NCBI RefSeq assembly: GCF_000717335.1
Contig: NZ_JNYZ01000004.1
Location: forward strand, 357,918 to 421,917
Source: Amycolatopsis jejuensis
GTDB taxonomy: Bacteria; Actinomycetota; Actinomycetes; Mycobacteriales; Pseudonocardiaceae
Direction of reading: 5' to 3'
Length of the DNA: 64,000 nucleotides
Shown here: in pieces, positions 34,219-41,932 of the stretch
Position numbering within the stretch: the stretch's first letter is position 1
Layout: each line of letters starts with the position of its first letter
Made by a program: the position numbers and the translations under genes
Notes under the pieces: model-generated
What the model saw: only the letters and a program-made list of their open reading frames with translations
The model's database searches: none
Told to the model about the DNA's origin: nothing

Positions 34219-34252
34219 CCGCATCCGCGGCCCTGTCCAACGGAGGACAACC

Positions 34253-35593
34253 ATGCCCGCTCTCGACTTGCAGCAGCTGATCGACCGGCATCCGGTCGGC
34301 CGCATGCAACGCCGGGTCCTGCTGCTGTGCCTGGGGGTGCTGACTCTCGACGGAATGGACGTCGCGATGGTCAGCTTCCTCAGCCCGTCGCTGCTGGCCG
34401 ACTGGGGACTGACGAAAGCCGAACTCGGCCCGATCGTCACGAGCGGACTCTTCGGCCTCGCCATCGGTTCCCTCGTCGCCGGTCCACTCGCGGACCGGTT
34501 CGGGCGACGGCGGATCATCCTGCTCTCGGTGATTTTCTTCGGCCTGATGAGTGCACTCACCGCACTCGCGACGGACGTACTGTGGTTCTCGATCCTGCGC
34601 GTCCTCACCGGAATCGGGCTCGGCGCGGCGATGCCGAACGCGACCACGCTGGTGTCGGAATACGCCCCGACCCGCCGCCGCAGCGCAATGATGGCACTCA
34701 CCTACTGCGGGCACACGCTCGGCGGCGCGCTCGCCGGGTACCTCACGAACGCGCTGGTCCAGATCTCGAGCTGGCACTGGGTCCTGATCGCGGGCGGCGT
34801 GCTGCCGGTGCTGTACTCGGTCGTGCTCGTGGTCGCGCTGCCGGAGTCGCCGAAATTCCTTGCCCGGCAGGAAAATCGCCAGTCCGAGCTCGGCGCGCTG
34901 GTCAACCGCATCGTTCCGGAACCACTGCCCGAGGGCACGCAGTTCCGCCTCGACGAACCCGCCGCCGGTTCCCGGATCCGCGTCGCCGGACTCGTGTCAC
35001 GCCGGTTCCGCCTCGGCACGCTGACCATCTGGACCGGGTTCCTCGCCGCGTTCTTCATCGTGTACCTGATGAACAGCTGGCTGCCGCTGCTCATGACCGA
35101 CGTCGGGTTCTCGCTCGCCGCGGCCGCGACGATCGGGCTGCTGCTGCAGGTCGGCGGCACCATCGGGAACATCGGGATCGGCTGGCTGATGGACCGCTTC
35201 GGCCTGCACCGCACAGTCGCCACCGGCATGGCGTGCGCCGCGGTGCTGCTGGTGCTCGTCGCGCTGGCCCCGCGCAACGTCGCCGCAATCGGTACGCTGA
35301 TCTTCATCCTCGGCATGTTCACCAACTCGGTCGCAACCGGCTTCCCCATCCTGTCCGCGGACTTCTACCCCACCTCGATCCGCGCCACCGGCACCAGCTG
35401 GGCCACCGGAATCGCCCGCTTCGGCGCCATTGCCGGGGCAGCGGCGGGTACCGTGCTGGTCGCCGCGGGCCTGTCGTACCGTCAGGTGTTCCTGGTGCTC
35501 CTCGTCCCGGCGGCCATCGCCATTACAGCGGTAATCGTCAAGAGCCGTCGAGCGTCCACTTCGGACCCGGCGCCCGTGCTCACCAACGCGTAA
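34253..35593 (+). CDS. MFS transporter, aromatic acid:H+ symporter (AAHS) type
   Basis: 446 residues, twelve helices. The N-terminus LDGMDVAMVSFLSPSLLADW with the Asp in the first helix and GPLADRFGRRRIILLSV in loop 2-3 are typical of the PcaK/BenK-like AAHS family. It follows the reductase by 34 bp with GGAGG before the ATG. Having both a polyol-type and an aromatic-acid-type importer in one unit suggests two substrates or import of substrate and release of an intermediate. Confidence 0.88.
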   Translation: MPALDLQQLIDRHPVGRMQRRVLLLCLGVLTLDGMDVAMVSFLSPSLLADWGLTKAELGPIVTSGLFGLAIGSLVAGPLADRFGRRRIILLSVIFFGLMSALTALATDVLWFSILRVLTGIGLGAAMPNATTLVSEYAPTRRRSAMMALTYCGHTLGGALAGYLTNALVQISSWHWVLIAGGVLPVLYSVVLVVALPESPKFLARQENRQSELGALVNRIVPEPLPEGTQFRLDEPAAGSRIRVAGLVSRRFRLGTLTIWTGFLAAFFIVYLMNSWLPLLMTDVGFSLAAAATIGLLLQVGGTIGNIGIGWLMDRFGLHRTVATGMACAAVLLVLVALAPRNVAAIGTLIFILGMFTNSVATGFPILSADFYPTSIRATGTSWATGIARFGAIAGAAAGTVLVAAGLSYRQVFLVLLVPAAIAITAVIVKSRRASTSDPAPVLTNA

Positions 35594-35602
35594 GGAGCTG
35601 CC

Positions 35603-36415
35603 GTGCCTTTCCCTTACCGGACAACGCCGGTGCCGCTCACGATGGGCGCAATCTGCTTCCGCGACCGGCCATTCGACCGGATCCTCGCCGCGGCGAGCAC
35701 GAGTGCGTTCCCGGGAATCGGGCTGACCGTGGGGCAATGCGTGTCGGCGCTGGAACGCGGAATCGCACCGGAGGAGCTGCCGCGGCGGATCGAGGACGCC
35801 GGACTGGCGGTCGCCGAGCTGGAACTGGTCCGGCTCGGGGACGACGGCCCGGTCCGGTTCGCCAACGGCCTGGTCGAAGATCTCGTCGGCGTGTTGAAGC
35901 CGGACCGCCTGCACACGGCCGCGTTCAGTGGCGAGCTCCCGCGGGTCGCGGACGAGTTCGCGGCGCTGTGCGCACGGCATCCGGACACGGCGGTCGCGGT
36001 GGAGTTCATGCCGTACTCGGTCGTTCGCGATCCGGCTGCCGCGCTCGACCTGGTCACGCATGCGGGCACCGGCAACGCCGCAATCGTGCTGGACATCCTG
36101 CAATTCTTCCGGTCCGGATGGACGCCCGGCCGGATCTCGGCAAAGCTCGCTGACCGGGTAGCGGTGGTGCAGCTGTCCGACGTGGTCGACCGGCCGGGCG
36201 TCGCGCTCGCCCGGGAGGCCCGGCACCTGCGTACCTACCCCGGCCGGGGGACCCTCGACACCACCGGGTTCCTCTCGCGGATCCGGCAGCTGTGCGGCGC
36301 GTGGCCGCCGGTGAGCGTCGAGCCGGTTTCCGACGCGCTCGAACTGCTGCCGCTCGAGGTGGTGGCGGAGGAAATCCGGTGGACTACCCTGCGCGCGCTC
36401 GGGCGCGCAGACTGA
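35603..36415 (+). CDS. xylose-isomerase-like TIM barrel protein, second copy with altered metal site
   Basis: 270 residues, a paralogue of the protein at 31503. Equivalent positions are Glu in VAVEFMPYS, Asp in IVLDILQFFRSG, VVQLSDVV and Glu in VSVEPVSD. The His of the DxxH ligand pair is Gln here (DILQ instead of DLWH), so metal binding may be weak or different. It could be a partner subunit of the first copy, or act on another intermediate. The GTG start follows AAGGAG, 9 bp after the transporter stop. Confidence 0.82.
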   Translation: MPFPYRTTPVPLTMGAICFRDRPFDRILAAASTSAFPGIGLTVGQCVSALERGIAPEELPRRIEDAGLAVAELELVRLGDDGPVRFANGLVEDLVGVLKPDRLHTAAFSGELPRVADEFAALCARHPDTAVAVEFMPYSVVRDPAAALDLVTHAGTGNAAIVLDILQFFRSGWTPGRISAKLADRVAVVQLSDVVDRPGVALAREARHLRTYPGRGTLDTTGFLSRIRQLCGAWPPVSVEPVSDALELLPLEVVAEEIRWTTLRALGRAD

Positions 36416-36446
36416 CCATCCCAGTACCAGCGAAAGGGTGCACCAC

Positions 36447-37199
36447 ATGCGATTGGCCGACAAGATCGCCCTGATCACCGGCGCGTCGAGCGGGATGGGC
36501 CGCGCGGCCGCGATCACGTTCGCCCGCGAAGGCGCGACGGTGATCGTCGCCGACATCGAGGACACCGACGGCGCGGCGGTCGCCGAGGAGATCCGCGCGA
36601 ACGGCGGGCAGGCGGAATACCGGCGGCTTGACGTCACCGATGAGCAGTCCTGGACCACCGCCGTCGCCGACCTCCTCGACCGGCACGGGCGGCTCGACGT
36701 GCTCGTGAACAACGCCGGGATCAGCGGCACCTTCGACCCGGACCTCACCAGCACCGAGTTCTACGACCGCCTCATGCAGGTCAACGCCCGCGGCGTGTTC
36801 CTGGGCATCAAACACGGCGCGGCAGCGATGAAGCGCAGCGGCGGCGGGTCGATCGTGAACCTGACGTCGATCTCGGCGTCGATCGGCCAGCTCGGCGTCC
36901 ACCTGGGTTACGGCGCGTCGAAGGCGGCGATCAAATCGATGACGACGACGGCGTCGGTCCATTATGCCGCCGACGGTATTCGCGTGAACGCCGTCGCACC
37001 CGGCATGCTCCCGCCGATGCGCACGTCCCGCGGTTCGGCGGATCCGGTGTGGCGGGCGAAGCAGGTCGAGGGCGTGCCGATGGGCCGGACGGGCGAGGTA
37101 CAGGAGGTCGCGGACGTGATCCTGTTCCTGGCGTCAGGGGAATCGTCGTACGTGACCGGGGTGGAAATCCTCGTGGATGGCGGTTTTACCGCGGTGTGA
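36447..37199 (+). CDS. short-chain dehydrogenase/reductase, last gene of the run
   Basis: 250 residues from the ATG at 36447 (MRLADKIALITG). An in-frame GTG at 36438 is also possible. The cofactor loop is TGASSGMGRAAA, then VADIEDTD (Asp: NAD preference), NNAG, catalytic Ser in LTSISASIGQ and YGASK. The C-terminal VTGVEILVDGGFTAV is usual for the glucose-dehydrogenase/cyclopentanol group. It probably oxidises a ring alcohol. A strong hairpin terminator follows at once. Confidence 0.9.
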   Translation: MRLADKIALITGASSGMGRAAAITFAREGATVIVADIEDTDGAAVAEEIRANGGQAEYRRLDVTDEQSWTTAVADLLDRHGRLDVLVNNAGISGTFDPDLTSTEFYDRLMQVNARGVFLGIKHGAAAMKRSGGGSIVNLTSISASIGQLGVHLGYGASKAAIKSMTTTASVHYAADGIRVNAVAPGMLPPMRTSRGSADPVWRAKQVEGVPMGRTGEVQEVADVILFLASGESSYVTGVEILVDGGFTAV

Positions 37200-37202
37200 A
37201 CA

Positions 37203-37234
37203 CGAACGGGGCTCCATGCGGGGAGCCCCGTTCG
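37203..37234. terminator. bidirectional terminator at the cluster end
   Basis: A perfect 13-bp stem, CGAACGGGGCTCC (37203-37215) with its complement (37222-37234), and a 6-nt loop, between the converging stops of the SDR (37199) and the hydrolase (37236). Confidence 0.8.
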
Positions 37235-37235
37235 C

Positions 37236-38096
37236 TTACTTCCCGGCGAGAAATTCCTCCAGCGCCGCCAGCACTTCACGCGGCGCTTCCTCCGGCACAT
37301 AATGCCCACCCGGGACCGCGCGCCCGCTCACCAGGTCCGGATCGGCGTGGTGCTCCTGCCAGATCTGCACCACCTCCCTCCCGGCAAGACCGCCCTCGGC
37401 ACCCCACAACAGCAGCAACGGCGCCTGCACCCGAACCCCGCGCGCATGGTCGGCCTCGTCCCGCTCGAGATCCGTCGTGAACCCCGTCCGGTAATCCTCC
37501 AGCGACGCCCGCAAATGGCCCGGATCGCTGAACGCCTTCACGTAATGCTCGAACGTTTCCCGATCCACCGCACCGGTTTCGAGCACTCGCGCATAGAAAT
37601 GCCCGAGATACGCCTCGACGTCCGCGGAGATCATTTTCTCCGCCAGCCCGGTCTGCCGGTGGAAAAACCAATGCCAGTTCGCGCTGGCCGAATCGCGGTC
37701 GAAGGAGTTCATCATCACGCGGGTCGGCAAAATGTCCAGCAACGCCAGCGCCTTGACCTCCTCGGGCCGGTCCAGCGCCCACCGATGGGCGACCCGTGCC
37801 CCCCGATCGTGCGCCGCGACGATCGCCGATTCGTGGCCGAAGTGGCGGATCAACTCACCCAGATCGCTTGCCGTGGCCCGTTTGTCGTACCCCGACTCGG
37901 CAAGCCCGGACGCACCGTAGCCACGCAGGTCCGGCACCACCACAGTGCGCCCCCGCGCGAGCGGCCCGGCGACGTACCGCCAGCACGCCCCGGTCTGCGG
38001 CCATCCGTGCAGCAGGACCATCAGTTCCGGTCCGTCGCCGATCACGCGGCAGGACAGTTCGACCTCGTCCAGCCGGACGCGCTCCACGGTGTCCAT
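37236..38096 (-). CDS. alpha/beta hydrolase with Asp nucleophile (dehalogenase/epoxide-hydrolase type)
   Basis: 286 residues. LLHGWPQTGACWRYVA is the oxyanion motif, VVVPDLRGYGASGLAESGYD the next loop, and the nucleophile elbow is AHDRGARVAHRWALD, with Asp in place of Ser. The catalytic His is in PGGHYVPEEAP. HDRG-x-R is typical of fluoroacetate dehalogenases and related epoxide hydrolases. It lies opposite the main run, but a probable IclR site 75 bp before its start suggests it serves the same pathway. Confidence 0.85.
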   Translation of the reverse strand: MDTVERVRLDEVELSCRVIGDGPELMVLLHGWPQTGACWRYVAGPLARGRTVVVPDLRGYGASGLAESGYDKRATASDLGELIRHFGHESAIVAAHDRGARVAHRWALDRPEEVKALALLDILPTRVMMNSFDRDSASANWHWFFHRQTGLAEKMISADVEAYLGHFYARVLETGAVDRETFEHYVKAFSDPGHLRASLEDYRTGFTTDLERDEADHARGVRVQAPLLLLWGAEGGLAGREVVQIWQEHHADPDLVSGRAVPGGHYVPEEAPREVLAALEEFLAGK

Positions 38097-38170
38097 TCAT
38101 TCTCCTTGGGGGGTAGACACAATTCGCGCCGCCATCGTCTCTGTACCCGCGGGCCGGTGCCAAGGAATCG

Positions 38171-38187
38171 GTGCCGCCCAGTGGCAA
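38171..38187. promoter_or_regulatory. third probable IclR site, before the hydrolase
   Basis: Read on the minus strand this is TTGCCACTGGGCGGCAC, which agrees with the main IclR operator at 14 of 17 positions. It is 75 bp before the hydrolase ATG at 38096 and just past the LysR stop (38189). Confidence 0.5.
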
Positions 38188-38188
38188 T

Positions 38189-39097
38189 TCAGCGGGCGAG
38201 TACCTTGTCGAGCCGCGCGCCGACGGTCACGCAATTCTTGCGTACCACGTCGAGAAACGCGGCGAGCACCGGCGAGCGGTCCGTCCGCCGGAACGACATC
38301 TGCAGGTCGGGCAGCCGGGTGGCCGGGGTCACGTCGCAGAACCAGACGTCGCTACGGGCAATGCGCCGCATCCGCTGCGGACCCAGCCCGACTCCGACGC
38401 AGCACGCCGCCAGCCCGGCAATCGTGTGGATGTCGCGGGCCGTCGTCGCACCGTCCAAAACGGACGGGTCGAAAACCGGCCGGAGATAAGTGTTCGCCGC
38501 TTCCCGGCTCACCACGAGGTCCTCCCCGGACAGTTGCGCGACGTCCACCGACGCGCATCCGGCGAACGGATGCGCCAGCGACACGACGGCCACCAGCTGG
38601 TCCGCCCCGATCGGCACGGTGACGAGACTCTCCGTCCCGATCCCACGCGGATTGCCCCGGCCGACCGAGACGTCGAGCTCCCCGGCCAGCAGAGCGGCGG
38701 TCCCGTCGGCACTGTCGACGTCATGGAGCGCAAGCCGCACGTCCTGGTGTGTGCGACGGAACCGGGACAGCACCCCGGGCAGCGGGTCGAGCAGCGCCGA
38801 GCCGGTGAACCCGATCCGCAGCCGTCCGGTTTCGCCGCGGGCCGCCCGTCCGGCGTCGACCCGCGCGTGGTCCATCTCGGCAAGCGCAGTGCGGGCGCGG
38901 CTGAGGAACGCGTCCCCGGCCGCGGTCGGGAGCACCCCGCGGGAGGTCCGGTCGAAGAGCCGCTCGCCGATTTCCCGTTCCAGCGCGGCAATCTGCGTGG
39001 ACAACGGTGGTTGCGCAATCCCGAGCGACGCCGCCGCGCGCCCGAAATGCCCGTGCTCGGCGAGGGCGACGGCGTACCGGAGATGACGGGCTTCCAT
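38189..39097 (-). CDS. LysR family transcriptional regulator
   Basis: 302 residues from the ATG at 39097. The winged helix is MEARHLRYAVALAEHGHFGR, then IAQPPLSTQIAALEREIGER and RTSRGVLPTAAGDAF. The effector domain begins at GRLRIGFTGSALLDPLPGVL. It resembles regulators of aromatic-acid pathways (CatM/BenM class) in the first part. It diverges from the alpha/beta hydrolase at 39217, and the gap has a perfect inverted repeat, so that hydrolase is the likely target. Confidence 0.88.
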   Translation of the reverse strand: MEARHLRYAVALAEHGHFGRAAASLGIAQPPLSTQIAALEREIGERLFDRTSRGVLPTAAGDAFLSRARTALAEMDHARVDAGRAARGETGRLRIGFTGSALLDPLPGVLSRFRRTHQDVRLALHDVDSADGTAALLAGELDVSVGRGNPRGIGTESLVTVPIGADQLVAVVSLAHPFAGCASVDVAQLSGEDLVVSREAANTYLRPVFDPSVLDGATTARDIHTIAGLAACCVGVGLGPQRMRRIARSDVWFCDVTPATRLPDLQMSFRRTDRSPVLAAFLDVVRKNCVTVGARLDKVLAR

Positions 39098-39105
39098 ACC
39101 CTCGA

Positions 39106-39146
39106 CGATATCTCCGGCGTATCGTGGCGGCCCTCGTGAGATATCG
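39106..39146. promoter_or_regulatory. inverted repeat in the LysR/hydrolase gap
   Basis: CGATATCTC (39106-39114) and GAGATATCG (39138-39146) are perfect 9-bp arms, 23 bp apart, in the 119-bp gap between divergent genes. The arrangement of two distant half-sites suits a LysR tetramer. Confidence 0.6.
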
Positions 39147-39216
39147 CACTGGATCGCGGTGCGGTGCTCGGGTGAGCTGATCGTCGTCCGTATCCCGCTG
39201 TTCCAGAAGGACTCTC

Positions 39217-40068
39217 GTGAGCACATCGGCTGAAACCGTCGTCCTCTTCGTGCCCGGCGCCTGGCATTCGGCACTGCACTGGGCCGCGACCCAGCGGGCA
39301 CTGGCCGGCCGCGGGCTCGCGTCGGTCGCGCTGGACCTGCCCGGCGCGGGTCCGGACGCGCCCCTCCCGAGCGGGTACCTGCTGCCCGGCCAGCCCGGTC
39401 TGGACACCGAAAAGTCCGCGCTGGCGGACGTCACGATGCAACACTGCACGGACGTCGTCCTCGATGCCCTTCGCGAGGTCCGGCCGCGGTACCGCAACGT
39501 TGTCCTGGTGGCACACAGCGCCGGTGGTGCCCCCGCTTCCGCCGCCGCCGAACAGGCCCCTTCCCTGGTCGACCACCTCGTCTACGTTTCGGCTTTCGTC
39601 CCGGCCGGGCGGCCACGGTTCGCGGACTACATCGGCGCGCCGGAAAACGCGTCCGCAGTCCAGGTCCCGACCCTGTCCGACCCGGCGGAGCTGGGTGCGT
39701 TCCGGATCAACCCGCTGTCCCCGGACCCGTCGGTGACCAGCGTGATCCGCAACGCCTTCCTGAACGACCTGCCCGCGACGGCCCCCGGCACGTGGCGGCA
39801 GTTCCTCGTGCCGGACCACCCGTACTCGAGTTTCACCACCCCGGTCCCGCTGACGCCGGGCAGCTGGGGCCGGGTCCCGCGCACGTACGTCCGCCTCGCC
39901 GACGACCTCGCGCTGCCCCCGGTGACGCAAGACCTGATGATCACCGAGGCGGACGCACTGACCCCGGATTCCCCCTTCCAGGTCCGGACCCTGCCGGGTG
40001 GGCACTCCCCGTTCGCCACCCGCCCGGCCGAGCTGGCCGCCGTGCTGGCGGACATCGCGACCGGCTGA
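39217..40068 (+). CDS. alpha/beta fold hydrolase
   Basis: 283 residues from a GTG. VLFVPGAWHSALHWAATQRA is the oxyanion strand, the nucleophile Ser is in VLVAHSAGGAPASAA, and His in LPGGHSPFATRPAEL. A cap segment of about 80 residues lies between. The HSAGG elbow and the PGAWH start place it in the same broad group as the hydrolase at 29473, though it is longer. It is probably controlled by the divergent LysR. The substrate is unknown. Confidence 0.83.
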   Translation: MSTSAETVVLFVPGAWHSALHWAATQRALAGRGLASVALDLPGAGPDAPLPSGYLLPGQPGLDTEKSALADVTMQHCTDVVLDALREVRPRYRNVVLVAHSAGGAPASAAAEQAPSLVDHLVYVSAFVPAGRPRFADYIGAPENASAVQVPTLSDPAELGAFRINPLSPDPSVTSVIRNAFLNDLPATAPGTWRQFLVPDHPYSSFTTPVPLTPGSWGRVPRTYVRLADDLALPPVTQDLMITEADALTPDSPFQVRTLPGGHSPFATRPAELAAVLADIATG

Positions 40069-40122
40069 GTCCCCGCGAACCTCCGCTCCCCGCGGTACCT
40101 TCCCGGGGAGAGGAGGCGACGG

Positions 40123-41037
40123 ATGGAGCTGAGGCAGGTCGAGCATTTCCTGGCCGTCGTGCGGCACCGGAGTTTCACCCGCGCGGCCCAGGACGTGCAC
40201 GTGGTCCAGTCGGCGCTGAGCGCGTCGATCCGAAAACTCGAGACCGATCTCGGCGCCGAGCTCTTCGACCGCACCACCCGCCGCGTCACCCTGACCCCGG
40301 CCGGAGAAGCCCTGCTCCCCCTGGCACACCGCATCGAGGGAGACGTCGAGTCGGCGCGAGGCGAGGTCGCGGCGGTCACCGGGCTGAGCCGTGGCCGCGT
40401 GTCGATCGGCACCATCCAGACCCTGACCGTCCTCGACCTGCCCGCCCGGCTCGGCGAATTCCGTACCCGTTACCCGGGAATCCGCATCAGCGTCCGGGAG
40501 GGCACCATCCCCGGCCTCACCGCCGCGGTGGCCGCCGGCGAGCTGGATCTGTCCTATGTGGGCGGTCCGCTCCCCGAGGAGCTCACCGAATTCGGGCGAT
40601 GGCACCAAAACCTGGTTCTGCTGACCTACCCCGGGCACCGGCTGGCGAACCGCCGCCGCATCCGGGTCGCCGACCTCGACGGCGAACCCTTCGTCGACTT
40701 CACCGGCAGCGGCCTGCAAGCACTCGTCGACCGCGCCTTCACCGAAGCAGGCGTCCGCCGGGATCAGGTGTGCGAGGCGTCGCACGTGCCGCTGCTGGTC
40801 GACCTGGTCGCGGCAGGCCTGGGAATCACCGTGGTCCCGGAGCAGGTCGCGGAGCGGTCCGGACTGCCGTTCGCCCGCGTCACCCAGCCGACGCTCGCCC
40901 GCACCATCCACCTCACCGGCCGCTCGGCACGCCTCACCAACCCCGCCGCCCGCGCGCTCCTTGACCACCTGCTCGCACCAGCACCAGCCCGAACCCGACC
41001 AGACCGAGCACCAGCGCCACGGTCGTCATCCCGGTAA
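40123..41037 (+). CDS. LysR family transcriptional regulator
   Basis: 304 residues. The N-terminal helix-turn-helix reads MELRQVEHFLAVVRHRSFTR, then VVQSALSASIRKLETDLGAE and RTTRRVTLTPAGEAL. The effector domain starts at GRVSIGTIQTLTVLDLPARL. It belongs to the group seen beside oxidoreductases and hydrolases in actinomycetes. No divergent target is adjacent; it follows the hydrolase by 54 bp with GGAG before its ATG. The last 104 bp are overlapped by a small gene on the other strand. Confidence 0.86.
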   Translation: MELRQVEHFLAVVRHRSFTRAAQDVHVVQSALSASIRKLETDLGAELFDRTTRRVTLTPAGEALLPLAHRIEGDVESARGEVAAVTGLSRGRVSIGTIQTLTVLDLPARLGEFRTRYPGIRISVREGTIPGLTAAVAAGELDLSYVGGPLPEELTEFGRWHQNLVLLTYPGHRLANRRRIRVADLDGEPFVDFTGSGLQALVDRAFTEAGVRRDQVCEASHVPLLVDLVAAGLGITVVPEQVAERSGLPFARVTQPTLARTIHLTGRSARLTNPAARALLDHLLAPAPARTRPDRAPAPRSSSR

Positions 41038-41134
41038 TCCCGGCGACGAAAGCCAGCGCAAACGCCCGCACCCCGAACCGGCGCAGCAACCGCACGACGT
41101 CCGGCGCCTCCTCCGATCCGGTTTCCGATGTCAT
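40934..41134 (-). CDS. small membrane protein, overlapping the LysR 3' end
   Basis: 66 residues from the ATG at 41134. Sequence: an acidic start, a basic stretch RLLRRFGVRAF, then one long hydrophobic stretch (ALAFVAGITGMTTVALVLG to VLVRAG), enough for one long or two short membrane segments, and a basic tail. I know no family. It overlaps the LysR gene by 104 bp in antisense, so one of the two ends may be wrong. It is kept because the hydrophobic pattern is strong. Confidence 0.4.
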   Translation of the reverse strand: MTSETGSEEAPDVVRLLRRFGVRAFALAFVAGITGMTTVALVLGLVGFGLVLVRAGGQGARGRRGW

Positions 41135-41191
41135 GGCACCGAGTATCAGCCCGCTGCGAGCAGTCAGTCCAACGCATGTTTTCGCTGCCAT

Positions 41192-41785
41192 TCAGCGACG
41201 GAATCGATCAGCCGTACCACCTTGTGACAGCACGGAAATCACCTCCGCCTCGGTTTCCCCCGACGGGTTCGCCAGCCGGTGCCGCCGTCCGCCGCGAAGA
41301 TAAATGCTGTCGCCTGCCGACAGTTCCACCATGGTCTCCCCGTCGTCGAGCACGACCTCCGCCGCGCCGCGGACGACGTGCACCCACTCCTCGCCGTCGT
41401 GGATCGCGTCCTCCGGCATCCGCGAACCCGGTTCCAGCAGGGCAACCCCGGCCAGCAGGGTGCGCCGGGTGTCCGGGGACGCCATGAAAACGCCCATTCC
41501 CGGCGCCGGACGGTAGAGCAGCCGCCGTTCGGTGCCCCGCACCACGGACTCCTCCGCCTGTTCCCGCGGCGGCACCAGATCGCCGAGATCCGCGCCGTAC
41601 AACGTGAGCAGCCGGTGCAGGCGGCCGAAGGTGATGTCGTTGGTGCCGTTCTCCACCAGCGACAGGAACGACTTCGAGATCCCCGTCGCGAGCGCCACCT
41701 GCTGCAGCGAGAGCCCGCGCTGCTTGCGGAGCGCGCGCAGGTACGGCCCGATCTCGGGCGGCGCGTCGTCGGAAGGCTTCGTCAT
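41192..41785 (-). CDS. XRE-cupin transcriptional regulator
   Basis: 197 residues from the ATG at 41785 (MTKPSDD). The helix-turn-helix covers about 12-66: LRALRKQRGLSLQQVALATG, then ISKSFLSLVENGTNDITFGR. The cupin sensor is about 105-190 (IHDGEEWVHVVRGAAEVVLD, LSAGDSIYLRGGRRHRLANP). Such regulators sense small catabolites in the cupin. It diverges from the hydantoinase-like operon; the gap of 147 bp carries four TTACTGGA sites. Confidence 0.9.
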   Translation of the reverse strand: MTKPSDDAPPEIGPYLRALRKQRGLSLQQVALATGISKSFLSLVENGTNDITFGRLHRLLTLYGADLGDLVPPREQAEESVVRGTERRLLYRPAPGMGVFMASPDTRRTLLAGVALLEPGSRMPEDAIHDGEEWVHVVRGAAEVVLDDGETMVELSAGDSIYLRGGRRHRLANPSGETEAEVISVLSQGGTADRFRR

Positions 41786-41807
41786 GGACGGCAACGATAC
41801 CCGGACG

Positions 41808-41842
41808 TCCAGTTTACTGGAAACTCCAGCCTGATTACTGGA
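41808..41842. promoter_or_regulatory. operator pair 1 of the XRE-cupin/hyu region
   Basis: The palindrome TCCAGT-TT-ACTGGA (41808-41821) and a half-site TTACTGGA (41835-41842). The two TTACTGGA units start 21 bp apart (41814 and 41835). It lies just upstream of the XRE-cupin start, so autoregulation is likely. Confidence 0.65.
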
Positions 41843-41895
41843 CGCAACTCCTTGACCAGCCCTCCGCAGGCTCGTACTCTGTGCCGAAGTTCAAT

Positions 41896-41924
41896 TTACT
41901 GGACACCAGGTTTCACTTACTGGA
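41896..41924. promoter_or_regulatory. operator pair 2, at the hyuA-like promoter
   Basis: TTACTGGA occurs at 41896-41903 and 41917-41924, again 21 bp apart. The second copy runs into the GGAGGA ribosome site of the hyuA-like gene (start 41933), so bound protein would block transcription and translation start. Confidence 0.65.
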
Positions 41925-41932
41925 GGACTTCG

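Noticed and set aside
38509..40968. An 819-codon open frame on the minus strand
   Set aside because: It spans a LysR, a hydrolase and part of another LysR in shadow frames, and shows Arg/Gly/Ala-rich text without domains.
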